Assembly: GCA_963787645.1 (NCBI GenBank)
Contig: CAWBDS010000014.1
Location: 186,001 to 250,000, forward strand
Length of the DNA: 64,000 nt
DNA from: Palsa-504 sp963787645
GTDB lineage: Bacteria > Actinomycetota > Actinomycetes > Streptosporangiales > Streptosporangiaceae
Direction: 5' to 3'
In this document: positions 1 to 7,517 of the stretch, in pieces
Layout: each line of letters begins with the position of its first letter
Numbering within the stretch: the first letter of the stretch is position 1
Program-made: the position numbers and the translations under genes
Notes under the pieces: model-generated
What the model was told of the DNA's origin: nothing
Databases searched by the model: none
Seen by the model: the letters and a program-made list of their open reading frames with translations, nothing else

Positions 1-1
1 C

Positions 2-481
2 CAGGATGCCGACCGGGACGCCGTCTTCGAGCAACTGGCCCGGGACCCGGGCCTGACCGGCCGCCTCGGTGAAACCCGGCAGGCCGCCGCGCTGATCCGC
101 GCCGCGGAGACCGGGCAAAACGCGGCGCTCGCCCTGATGCTCGACGTCGGCTTCCCGGTCGACGCCCGCGGCGACGACCACGGTGGCACGGCCCTGCACA
201 CCGCCGCCTACGCAGGCAGCGCCGACGCAGTCCGGCTGCTGCTGGCCCGCGGCGCCGACCTCGAAGCCCGCGACGCCACCTGGAACAGCGCACCGCTGGG
301 CTGGGCCATGGTCGGCAGCGGCCAACGGTCCGCCACCAACCCTCGCGCCGACTGGATCGCTACCGTCCAGGCCCTGCTCGACGCCGGAGCCGCTACCGCG
401 GACGTCACGCTCGATCCCGATGACTCCACGCCACCCAGCCCCGAAGTCGCCGCCTTGCTGCGCGAGGTTATTGACCGGTGA
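2..481 (+). CDS. Ankyrin-repeat protein, C-terminal part (runs in from the left edge)
   Basis: The reading frame is open from the first bases of the window to a TGA at 479, so the start lies outside. The translation carries two ankyrin repeats: the TALHTAAYAGSADAVRLLL motif followed by ARGADLEARD, and a second weaker unit ending LLDAGA. Ankyrin repeats are protein-protein interaction scaffolds; no enzymatic domain is visible in the part present. An in-frame ATG at 137 exists, but the repeat-compatible helix pattern upstream of it argues that it is internal. The gene ends 14 bases inside the convergent hydrolase gene. Partner and role are unknown. Confidence 0.75.
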   Translation, partial: QDADRDAVFEQLARDPGLTGRLGETRQAAALIRAAETGQNAALALMLDVGFPVDARGDDHGGTALHTAAYAGSADAVRLLLARGADLEARDATWNSAPLGWAMVGSGQRSATNPRADWIATVQALLDAGAATADVTLDPDDSTPPSPEVAALLREVIDR

Positions 482-1202
482 ACTCGCGGACCAGCGCGAA
501 CACTGCCTCGGGCTCCTCGACGTGGGAGAACGAGCCGCTGCGCTCGCAGAACTCCAGCCGGATCCGCGGGTCGAACTCGGTGAACTGCCGTTGCAGCCGG
601 GGGTAGAGCGCCCGGTCGTACCGCCCAGCCAGCACCATGACCGGGACGGTGATCTCCTTCAGCCGGGGCCGGAAGTCCGGGATCCGCGCCACCTGCCCGC
701 CGATGATGAAGTCCACGTCCGCGCCGACGAACACCGGATAGAGCTCCAGGTTCCGGACCCCCGGCTCGGTGGCCAGCAGCGAGGCGTGGTCCGGGTTGTG
801 AAACCGGACCAGCCGCGCCGCCGTCGCGAACAACGCGGCCAGCTCCGGGTCCGTCGACGGGTGTCCGGCCGACCGCAGCGCGGTGATCTGGTCCCAGACG
901 TCGGGATCCTGCCGGGCGAGTTCGGCGTTGATGTTGGCGTGATTGGCCTGCCACATCTCCGGGCTGTGCAGGCTGTTGGCGATGATCAGCGACCGCAGCT
1001 TGTCCGGGTGCTTCAGGGCCAGCGCCTGGCCGAGCAGCCCGCCGTAGGAGAAGCCGGTGAAGAACGGGTGGAAGATCACGTGTGATCCGGCCGGCCCGAG
1101 CCCGGCCAGCAGCAGCAACGGCGGCCCGTCGCCTTCGGTTTCCACCCACAGCCGGTGCCCGCGGACCTCGACGTACCGTCCGGGCGCATGCGTGACTGCC
1201 AT
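468..1202 (-). CDS. Alpha/beta hydrolase (proline iminopeptidase-like) lacking an internal block
   Basis: The 244-residue product has the start of an alpha/beta hydrolase fold (GDGPPLLLLAGLGPAGSH), the nucleophile elbow GFSYGG, the acid region VLAGRYDRALYP and the histidine in SFSHVEEPE. Proline iminopeptidase-type relatives are nearer 290-300 residues. The oxyanion-side segment GSHVIFHPFF runs straight into TGFSYGG, so the strand-helix block that normally sits between them (D-x-RG-x-G-x-S region, about 60 residues) is absent, in frame. The Ser-Asp-His triad is present but the core sheet would lack a strand, so activity is doubtful. The MFS gene ends 24 bases upstream on the same strand, suggesting one transcript. 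Confidence 0.72.
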   Translation of the reverse strand: MAVTHAPGRYVEVRGHRLWVETEGDGPPLLLLAGLGPAGSHVIFHPFFTGFSYGGLLGQALALKHPDKLRSLIIANSLHSPEMWQANHANINAELARQDPDVWDQITALRSAGHPSTDPELAALFATAARLVRFHNPDHASLLATEPGVRNLELYPVFVGADVDFIIGGQVARIPDFRPRLKEITVPVMVLAGRYDRALYPRLQRQFTEFDPRIRLEFCERSGSFSHVEEPEAVFALVREFTGQ

Positions 1203-1226
1203 CGTGTCTCCTTATGTGGTGCCGGA

Positions 1227-2717
1227 TCAGGGCCGCCGGACCGACACCACGGCCATGGCCGTCGCGGTCAGCGCGGTGGCGGCCAGCGCGAAGTTGAGCA
1301 CGGCGAAGGCGTGCACGGCCTGCCCGGCGTGGTGGACCAGGGCCAGGTAGATGGTGCCGAACGCGGCGGTGCCGATCACCCCGCCGGCCCGGGTGGCCGT
1401 GTTGAACAAGCCGCTCAGCGCGGCGGCGTGCTCGCCAGACACCGAACTGGTCAGGTGGCTGAGCATGCCGGTGAACGCGGTGCCCAGGCCCAGCCCGGCC
1501 ACCCCGAGCAGCGCCATCAGCGTGACCGCGCCGGTGTCACCGGCCAGCAGGCTGACCGCGAGCCCGGCGAACCCGGCGGCCAGGATCAGCGACCCGGCCG
1601 GAGCGGCCAGCGCGCGGACCCGGCCCGAGAACCGGCCGAGCACCGGACCCGGCACGCCGAACGCCGCCACCCACGACACCAGGGCCAGGCCGGAGTAGGC
1701 CGGGCTCTTGCCCAGCCCCTGCTGCAGGTACAGCGCCAAGGTGAACAGGATCGCGAAGTAGGTGGCCGTGCAGGCCGCCTGCGAGGCCAGGCCCCAGCCG
1801 ACCGGCCGCCGGGCCAGCAGCCTCGGGTCGACCAGCGGCTGTCCCTGGCGGCGTTCGGCGAACCAGAGCAACGCGAAGGCGGGCACGCTCGCGGCCAGGC
1901 AAGCCCAGGTCCAGGCCGGCCAGCCCTCGCCGGGCCCGAGGACCAAGGGCAGCACGAGCAGGACCAACGCGGCCGACAGCGTTGCCACCCCGGCCAGATC
2001 CAGCCGCACCCGGCTGCTGGTTCGCGTCCCATCGGCCGGCAGGTACCGCCAGGCCAGCCACAGCAGCGCCAGTCCGATCGGGATGTTCACCCCGAATGCC
2101 GGCCGCCACGTGGTGCCCGCTACGTCCGCCGAGATCAGCAGCCCGCCCAGGCTCTGCCCGGCCACCGCGCCCGCCGACAGCACCAGCGCGTACAGCCCGA
2201 GTGCCCGGGCGCGGGCCCGGCCGCCGAAGCCGAGCTGGATCCCGGTCAGCACCTGCGAGGCCATCAGCGCCGCGGTACCGCCCGCCGCGATCCGCGCGAT
2301 GACCAAGGTGAGCGCGTTCGGCGCGAGCGCGCAGGCCAGTGAGGCCACCGTGAACCCGGCCAGCCCGGCCAGGAACATCTTCCGGTACCCGCGTGCCTGG
2401 CCCAGCCGGGCGCAGGTCACCAGCAGCACCGCGTAGGCCAGCGTGTACCCGGAGACGATGAGCTCCAACTGCCCGCCGCTGGCGTGCAGCCCGGTCCGGA
2501 TCGACGGCCCCGCCACGTTGGCGATCGCCACATCCACGTTCCCCAGGAACATCGCTCCGAGCAGCGCGGTCAGCGCCCAAGCCGCTCGCCGTCGCGCCCC
2601 TCGCCCGGCCTCCGCTGGTATCTCGTCAGCGACAGCCACCCCAGTAGTACCGTCGGCCACGGCAATCCCTGAAGCCCGCCGGTCATCCCGCGGCTCGTTC
2701 CGTGCCATCTCGTCCAT
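1227..2717 (-). CDS. MFS transporter, DHA2 (14-helix, EmrB/QacA-like) family
   Basis: A 496-residue, strongly hydrophobic protein that fits a 14-helix drug:H+ antiporter. The first helix contains GNVDVAIANVAGPSI, the equivalent of the D-x-V-N-V-A-L-P motif of DHA2 exporters. The loop RLGQARGYRKMF is motif A (G-x-L-a-D-r-x-G-r-k-x-x-l). Motif C of antiporters is visible as GAVAGQSLGGLL in helix 5. The N-terminal 40 residues are hydrophilic and probably cytoplasmic. It should export a small molecule or drug from the cytoplasm; the substrate cannot be told. It lies just upstream of the alpha/beta hydrolase on the same strand. No adjacent TetR-type regulator is seen. Confidence 0.85.
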   Translation of the reverse strand: MDEMARNEPRDDRRASGIAVADGTTGVAVADEIPAEAGRGARRRAAWALTALLGAMFLGNVDVAIANVAGPSIRTGLHASGGQLELIVSGYTLAYAVLLVTCARLGQARGYRKMFLAGLAGFTVASLACALAPNALTLVIARIAAGGTAALMASQVLTGIQLGFGGRARARALGLYALVLSAGAVAGQSLGGLLISADVAGTTWRPAFGVNIPIGLALLWLAWRYLPADGTRTSSRVRLDLAGVATLSAALVLLVLPLVLGPGEGWPAWTWACLAASVPAFALLWFAERRQGQPLVDPRLLARRPVGWGLASQAACTATYFAILFTLALYLQQGLGKSPAYSGLALVSWVAAFGVPGPVLGRFSGRVRALAAPAGSLILAAGFAGLAVSLLAGDTGAVTLMALLGVAGLGLGTAFTGMLSHLTSSVSGEHAAALSGLFNTATRAGGVIGTAAFGTIYLALVHHAGQAVHAFAVLNFALAATALTATAMAVVSVRRP

Positions 2718-2794
2718 AACTTCAAGCTATGGCGCCAGCCGCCTCGTCACTGGCGGAAAACGGACATGACGTCGCCGGGGCCCCGCGGGTGTCT

Positions 2795-3304
2795 TCAGGC
2801 GGGGAAGCGGTAGCGGGTCTGGCTGTACGGGCTCTTGCCGAACGCCAGGACCTTGGAGGGCTTGACGGCGAACACGAGCCCAGCCCGGCCGGCGGGATCG
2901 CGGAACCCGCCGTCGGTCACCTGGAAGTTCCAGTCGAGCTTGGACTTCCAGATCGCGGCCAGGCGTTGAAGCTGGGGCGGGCCGGTGACGCGGGCGGCGG
3001 TCCCCTCGACCACCACATCGAGCCCCGACCGGAACTGGTTGGCGCCGGTGCTCAGAACGCAGCGCGGGCTGGACCGCAGGTTCTCGGCCTTCTGCTCATG
3101 GGCGCCAGCGCAGAAGTGAAGCATCCCGTCGAGCCAGATGGCCGGCAGCGGTGTGACGTGCGGCCGCCCGTCACGGCGCACGGTGGACAGCCAGAACATC
3201 TCGGCGTCCGACAAAATCCCGGCTACCTCGGCCCACGGCCGGGCTGCGGCGCCGGGCTCACTGAATCCTTCGCTGAGTTCTGCGGCCGGTTCGGTCTGGG
3301 GCAT
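2795..3304 (-). CDS. Pyridoxamine 5'-phosphate oxidase-fold (flavin or F420-binding) protein
   Basis: A 169-residue split-barrel protein. The pattern FWLSTVRRDGRPHVTPLPAIW is the first strand pair and cofactor-binding loop of the PPOX-like superfamily, followed by LHFCAG, the helix HEQKAENLRSSPRCVLST and VVVEGTAARV. Members bind FMN, F420 or heme and act as small oxidoreductases. The C-terminal part (VFAVKPSKVLAFGKSPYSQTRYRF) is typical of actinobacterial members that use such folds for F420 chemistry, but the cofactor is an inference. The ATG at 3304 follows a GAAGG-type ribosome site. It is separated from the MFS gene by 77 bases on the same strand. Confidence 0.8.
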   Translation of the reverse strand: MPQTEPAAELSEGFSEPGAAARPWAEVAGILSDAEMFWLSTVRRDGRPHVTPLPAIWLDGMLHFCAGAHEQKAENLRSSPRCVLSTGANQFRSGLDVVVEGTAARVTGPPQLQRLAAIWKSKLDWNFQVTDGGFRDPAGRAGLVFAVKPSKVLAFGKSPYSQTRYRFPA

Positions 3305-3445
3305 CCTTCACTCTAGCTACGCCCAGGTAGCACGGTCTTGAACAAACGCGACAGCTACGCCCGGCACACGCCAGCTTCCGGCCTGGGCGGCAACACGGCC
3401 TGCACCCCGAGGTCAAGTCCTGCGGCGTGGTGTTTCGCGGTTAGC

Positions 3446-4761
3446 GCGTGATTCTTTTGGGTTGGGTTAGGCGCTGAGCGCGGGGATGTCGTTGTCGGGG
3501 GTTACCTCCGTGGCGGTGGGTGCGAGGGTGATGCGGGATCGGGTCAGGATGTCCAGGCCGAGGTAGCGCCGTCCTTCGGTCCATTCGTCGTGCTGTTCGG
3601 CCAGGACGGCGCCGACGAGGCGGATCAGGGCGTCGCGGCCGGGGAAGATCCCGACGACGTCGGTCCGCCGGCGGATCTCGCGGTTCAGCCGTTCCTGGGG
3701 ATTATTGGACCAGATCTGGCGCCACAGTTCCTTGGGGAAGGCGGTGAAGGCCAGGACATCGGCGCGGGCGGCGTCCAGGTGGGCGGCGACCTTGGGGAGC
3801 TTGGCGGCGATCGCGTCGGTGAGCCGGTCGTACTGGTCGTGGACGCTGGCGGCGTCGGGCTGGTCATAGACCGAGTGCAGCAGGGTCTTGACCCAGGGCC
3901 AGGACGCTTTCGGGGTGACGGACATCAAGTTGGCGGCGTAGTGGGTGCGGCATCTTTGCCAGCTGGCGCCGGGCAGGGTCGCGCCGATGGCGTCGGTCAG
4001 GCCGCGGTGGGCGTCGGAGGTGACGAGCCGGACTCCGGTCAGGCCGCGGGCGGTCAGGTCCCGGAAGAACCCGAGCCATCCGGCGCCGTCCTCAGCCGAG
4101 GTGACCTGCAGGCCCAGGATCTCCCGGTGCCCGTCGCTGTTCACCCCGGCTGCCAGCAGGGCGTGGACGTTGACGACCCGGCCGCCCTCGCGGACCTTGA
4201 GCACCAGCGCGTCCGCGGCGACAAAGGTGTAGGGCCCGGCGTCCAGCGGCCGGGTCCGGAACGCTTCCACCTGCCCGTCCAGGTCCCGAGCCATCTCGCT
4301 GACCTGCGACTTGCTCAGCCGGGTGATCCCGAGAGTCTCCGCCAGCTTCTCCATCCGCCGGGTGGAGACCCCGAGCAGGTAGCAGGTCGCCACCACCGAA
4401 GTCAGGGCCGCCTCGGCGCGGCGCCGGCGTTCCAGCAGCCAGTCCGGGAAATAGGAGCCCGAGCGCAGCTTCGGGATGGCCACGTCCAGGGTCCCGGCGC
4501 GGGTGTCGAAGTCCCGGTGCCGGTAGCCGTTGCGGACGTTGACCCGGTCCGGGCCCGGCATCCCGTACGGGGCGCCGCACATCGCGTCGGCCTCCGCCGA
4601 CATCAGCGCGTTGATGAAGGTGGCCAGCATCGAGCGCAGCAGGTCCGGCGACGCGGACTCCAGCTGGTCGTGCAGGAAGCGGGCAGGGTCGATACTGCTG
4701 GGAGCGGTCACCGTCGTGTCTCCTTCAGAAGCACTGTGAGAGGTCTTCCAAAGAATCACGC
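3446..4761. mobile_element. IS256-family insertion sequence, complete
   Basis: The element consists of one transposase gene bounded by short inverted ends. The left end at 3446 reads GCGTGATTCTTTTGG and the right end read inward from 4761 is GCGTGATTCTTTGG, giving about 14 matching bases. The outer limits could be a few bases further out, where the match becomes weaker. I could not find the 8-9 bp target duplication expected of IS256 elements, so either the ends are misplaced by a few bases or the duplication has decayed. It sits between the PPOX-fold gene and the pentapeptide gene. Confidence 0.75.
3467..4711 (-). CDS. IS256-family transposase
   Basis: A 414-residue mutator-type transposase. 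The catalytic DDE residues can be seen: first Asp in FVAADALVLKV (about residue 167), second in VTSDAHRGL, and Glu in NNPQERLNREIRRR near the C-terminus, with the conserved C/H-rich WQRCRTHYAANLM between. Length is normal for the family (about 400). The GTG at 4711 is chosen because GAAGGAGA lies 7 bases upstream; an in-frame GTG at 4759 falls inside the terminal inverted repeat and is unlikely. The gene looks intact, so the element may still be mobile. It acts on the IS ends described in the parent element. Confidence 0.9.
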   Translation of the reverse strand: MTAPSSIDPARFLHDQLESASPDLLRSMLATFINALMSAEADAMCGAPYGMPGPDRVNVRNGYRHRDFDTRAGTLDVAIPKLRSGSYFPDWLLERRRRAEAALTSVVATCYLLGVSTRRMEKLAETLGITRLSKSQVSEMARDLDGQVEAFRTRPLDAGPYTFVAADALVLKVREGGRVVNVHALLAAGVNSDGHREILGLQVTSAEDGAGWLGFFRDLTARGLTGVRLVTSDAHRGLTDAIGATLPGASWQRCRTHYAANLMSVTPKASWPWVKTLLHSVYDQPDAASVHDQYDRLTDAIAAKLPKVAAHLDAARADVLAFTAFPKELWRQIWSNNPQERLNREIRRRTDVVGIFPGRDALIRLVGAVLAEQHDEWTEGRRYLGLDILTRSRITLAPTATEVTPDNDIPALSA

Positions 4762-5162
4762 GGTGGCCGCCTTACACGCCTGCGCCACGCCCATCAACGG
4801 GGCCGGTCAGTACACCACCTTGCCGGACGCAACTCACCCCGATCCCACTGGGGTGCTCGCAGCAACGGGCCATGGGTGTGTTTCTCTCGGAGGGAGCCAG
4901 CCGGTGGGCTGATCTCAGCAGCGTCGTTGTGGCAGCCATGTCGTTGGGTGCGCGTCGTTGCGGCAACGACGTCGTTGGGCGGCTCAGCAGGAGCGGGCCA
5001 GGTGGGTCATATGGGGACGGCGAGGCAGACGAGGTGCGACCGCCCCGGGCCTAACGGACGCTGACTCCGGAAGGCAGCCACTCACCCCCGAGCAAACGCA
5101 CCCATGAGCCACTCGCCAACCGCAGGCCGACTCAACCCCGGGCGGTGGACATAGCGTCAGGA
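4762..5162. other. Gene-free stretch with repeated GTCGTTG motifs
   Basis: No credible gene was found in these 400 bases. The short open frames here have no recognisable protein features. Between about 4921 and 4985 the heptamer GTCGTTG occurs four times and its complement once, including a near-palindrome CGTCGTTGCGGCAACGACG. Such clustered, partly palindromic repeats can be binding sites, but nothing else supports a specific function. Confidence 0.35.
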
Positions 5163-6158
5163 TCAGTGACCGGTGGTCGGCGGAGCCGCTGGTTGCCCGC
5201 GCCAGAGGGTCTTATCGCGCAGACACGCACCCTGATTCCAGCCAGCGGCGGGGAGAGTGGACACACCTGTGCGCCGCGGCCACGTAGCCGTTCCGTACAT
5301 CGACGTGAGTATCGCGCCCCGCAGGTCCGCGCCCTTGAAGTTGGCGCCATTGACGTTAGCGCCGCTCAGATCGGCGTTCCGTAGGTTGGCGCCTTGGAAG
5401 TTCGCGCCCTCGAGGTCCGAGCATTGCAGATAGGCTCTGGCCAGATCTGAGTGCTTGCTCCACTGTGAGTCGGTTAGATCTGCACCGCGCAGGTCTATTC
5501 CGGCCATATAGGCAACGACCCAGGCGAAGTCGACGTGACTCCAAGACTGACCATTCAGCTCGTCGTTCGAAAGGTCGATGGCGGGGACTTCACCGGTGGT
5601 GAGCGAGGTTACGTCGTGGGCTACGTCGGTGCCGAACAGGTACCGGACCTGGTCGGCCGCGTAGATGATATCGAGGGGGAGCCCCGGCGCAGGCGGGTAA
5701 CCATAACCCCGGCCGAACGTCGCCGCGGCCTGCGAGCTCAGGCTCATCAGGTACTGCTCGCCGTGGCTACTCAGGTAGCCGCTAAGAATCTGCAGCGCCG
5801 TCGTGTAGTCGCCGAACACGTCGGTCGGCGATTCCTGGGCGTCGCCCATGAGGGCGAACCGGTTATCCGTATTGCGGGCCAGCAGCAGGAGTCCGGCAAT
5901 CTCCTCGGCCGTATTATCGGAGCCGATCGCCGTGATGGCGGTAGACAACTGGGCGTCTTCCGATTGCTGCAGGGTGGCCCGGACACTGCGGTCGATCGTT
6001 ACCTGGCCTTGGGTCGCGACCCATATCGCAACCAGCACGGCCAGTGCCGACGCCATTGAGGATGCCACCTTGAGCCAGGAGACCAACGTCTTATTCGGAC
6101 GCTTGCGCGGACTGTTTGTCTCACCCGTTAATGTACTCGGTGGAGTGTTCGTACTCAT
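5163..6158 (-). CDS. Membrane-anchored pentapeptide-repeat protein
   Basis: A 331-residue protein. A single membrane segment (SWLKVASSMASALAVLVAIWVATQ) follows a basic N-terminus at about residues 25-50, then comes a roughly 150-residue region of no recognised family. The C-terminal part carries pentapeptide repeats of the A(D/N)LXX type: IDLRGADLTDS, DLEGANFQGANLRNADLSG and ANVNGANFKGADLRGAIL. These form a right-handed quadrilateral beta helix. The ATG at 6158 is preferred over 6170 because GGGGGGAAA precedes it. The topology suggests a short cytoplasmic tail with the repeat domain outside. Function unknown; a shift in base composition (lower GC than its neighbours) hints at horizontal origin. 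Confidence 0.75.
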   Translation of the reverse strand: MSTNTPPSTLTGETNSPRKRPNKTLVSWLKVASSMASALAVLVAIWVATQGQVTIDRSVRATLQQSEDAQLSTAITAIGSDNTAEEIAGLLLLARNTDNRFALMGDAQESPTDVFGDYTTALQILSGYLSSHGEQYLMSLSSQAAATFGRGYGYPPAPGLPLDIIYAADQVRYLFGTDVAHDVTSLTTGEVPAIDLSNDELNGQSWSHVDFAWVVAYMAGIDLRGADLTDSQWSKHSDLARAYLQCSDLEGANFQGANLRNADLSGANVNGANFKGADLRGAILTSMYGTATWPRRTGVSTLPAAGWNQGACLRDKTLWRGQPAAPPTTGH

Positions 6159-6195
6159 GTTTCCCCCCACGGCGCGTGTCCCGCTTTAACCCGAC

Positions 6196-6201
6196 ATTGT
6201 A
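6196..6201 (-). promoter_or_regulatory. Candidate -10 box (TACAAT) for the pentapeptide gene
   Basis: Read on the minus strand, TACAAT lies about 38 bases upstream of the chosen ATG at 6158, in a locally AT-rich patch. The hexamer 17 bases further upstream (TTATTT) is a poor -35, so this is only a plausible SigA-type promoter. Confidence 0.3.
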
Positions 6202-6388
6202 GTTATGACTCGCGGATTAAATAAGTGTCGGCTTGGGATCAGTCCGGCGAGGAGGATTTCCGCGGTGCGGCGCAGCCGGGGGGTCAGGTCCACGCACGCT
6301 TGGGCCAGGGCCGGGTCGGAGGCGTAGAGCTCGGCCAGGGCCGGTACCGGGTTGGCGATGTTGTGTTAACTCGTGAAGGGACGGAGCT

Positions 6389-6526
6389 ATGCCGAAGGTC
6401 TTCCTCACCGGGAGCAGCCGGGGTCTGGGTCGTCAGATCGCCGCGATCCGCTGGTCACCACGGCCAGCTGACCCCCGGGTGATACCAATAGGGCGTGCAA
6501 GCTCGGCTGCTGCTGGTTCATAGCCC
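6389..6526 (+). pseudogene. Truncated short-chain dehydrogenase, N-terminal remnant
   Basis: After a good ribosome site (GGACGGAG) an ATG at 6389 opens MPKVFLTGSSRGLGRQIA, the first strand and nucleotide-binding TGSSRGLG loop of a classical short-chain dehydrogenase/reductase. Homology stops after 18 codons. The frame then reads unrelated residues to a stop at 6524. The rest of the gene (about 230 codons) is missing, so this is a deletion scar. The GTG start of the hydrolase at 6495 lies inside the out-of-family tail. Confidence 0.7.
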
Positions 6527-7187
6527 GCTCGTCGGCTGCGGAACCTGGGCGCCAGCCGCGGCTGACTTGGCCGCGGCCGGATATGCGGTCGCCGTCCCCG
6601 ACCTGGCCGGAGCGGTCGCGGCGGGACCGCCGTATCACCTGCGCCAAGCCCAGCTGATCGCCGATAACGCGGCCGGCCAGCCCGCGATCCTCATCGGGCA
6701 CAGCCGCGCCGGGCCATTGCTGGCCACGGCCGGGATGCTGTTGGGCGAGGCGGTCCGGGGCTACGTCTTCGTCGACGCCCGGCTGCCCGCGCCAGGGCGC
6801 TCCTGGATGGCCACCATGCAGCCCGATCTGGCCGCCTGGCTGCGTGGCCGAGCCGACCCGCAGGGCTGGCTGCCGCCGTGGTCGCAGTGGTGGGGCGAGG
6901 AGCAACTGGCTGCGCTTCTCCCCGATCCGGCTATCCGCCAGCAGTTCGCAGCCGGGTGTCCCCGCCTGCCGATGGCCATGCTGGAGGAAGTTCAGCCGCC
7001 CGCGCCCGGCTGGCCCACCGCACCCGGCGGCTACCTGCAGCTCAGCGCGCCGTACCAAGACGATGCCGACCGTGCCCGCGAGCTCGGCTGGCCGGTGAGA
7101 CAGCTGCCGAGCCACCACCTCGCGCTGCTGACCGAGCCCGGTCAGGTCGCCGGCGAGCTACGCCAGCTAATCGAGCTGATCGGCTAG
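6495..7187 (+). CDS. Alpha/beta hydrolase
   Basis: A 230-residue alpha/beta hydrolase. The opening strand is RLLLVHSPLVGCGTW, the nucleophile elbow is ILIGHSRAGPLLA (Ser about residue 71), and a C-terminal histidine occurs in LPSHHLALLTEP. An acid residue could be the Asp in YVFVDARLP or the one in APYQDDADRA. It is shorter than typical esterases but all core elements are in order. The start is a GTG with no strong ribosome site, and it overlaps the tail of the dehydrogenase remnant. Substrate unknown. A small gene of unknown function follows 21 bases downstream. Confidence 0.75.
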   Translation: MQARLLLVHSPLVGCGTWAPAAADLAAAGYAVAVPDLAGAVAAGPPYHLRQAQLIADNAAGQPAILIGHSRAGPLLATAGMLLGEAVRGYVFVDARLPAPGRSWMATMQPDLAAWLRGRADPQGWLPPWSQWWGEEQLAALLPDPAIRQQFAAGCPRLPMAMLEEVQPPAPGWPTAPGGYLQLSAPYQDDADRARELGWPVRQLPSHHLALLTEPGQVAGELRQLIELIG

Positions 7188-7208
7188 CCCGCGCTAGGCT
7201 GATCCGCT

Positions 7209-7517
7209 ATGAGCAGCCCGCCGCAGCCCCCGCCCCGCCCACCGCGCAGCGACGTCGAGGCCGACGCCCTGGCCCTGCTCGCCGCGGTGTTCAACGGCGA
7301 CGAGGTGGGCCGCAAGGCGATCCTGGGACACGTCGAGGAAAGCGTGCTGGGCGGTGTGCCGTGGCAGGTCTACCTGGGCGGCTTCACTGCCACCATCGGC
7401 GCCCATCTCGCCATGGAACTCGAGCGGAACGGCGTGGACCTGGCCGAGTGGATTGCCGGGAAGCAGGCCGAGCTCCGCGCCCGGATGGCGGCCGGGACCG
7501 CGGACGGCGACTCCTAG
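7209..7517 (+). CDS. Small protein of unknown function (102 residues)
   Basis: A short protein with a proline-rich N-terminus (residues 3-13) and an acidic, helical body (DVEADALALLAAVFNGDE...). I do not recognise a family. It has no signal peptide or membrane segment. It follows the alpha/beta hydrolase closely on the same strand, and codon third positions are GC-rich as expected for a real gene. It ends in a 4-base tail-to-tail overlap with the YihY gene. Confidence 0.55.
   Translation: MSSPPQPPPRPPRSDVEADALALLAAVFNGDEVGRKAILGHVEESVLGGVPWQVYLGGFTATIGAHLAMELERNGVDLAEWIAGKQAELRARMAAGTADGDS

Noticed and set aside
208..1149. Long minus- and plus-strand open frames overlapping the hydrolase and ankyrin genes
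   Set aside because: Arg/Pro/Gly-rich shadow frames typical of high-GC DNA; no family features.
3430..4775. Target-site duplication of the IS256 element
   Set aside because: The 8 bases outside each end do not match; exact outer limits are uncertain.
4872..5064. Two overlapping 60-residue plus-strand frames in the gap after IS256
   Set aside because: No ribosome site, no domain, and no codon bias; treated as non-coding.
6229..6366. Minus-strand piece reading NIANPVPALAELYASDPALA and LRRTAEILLAGLIP
   Set aside because: Looks like the end of a helical regulator (TetR-like) divergent to the dehydrogenase stump, but too short and unanchored to support a feature.
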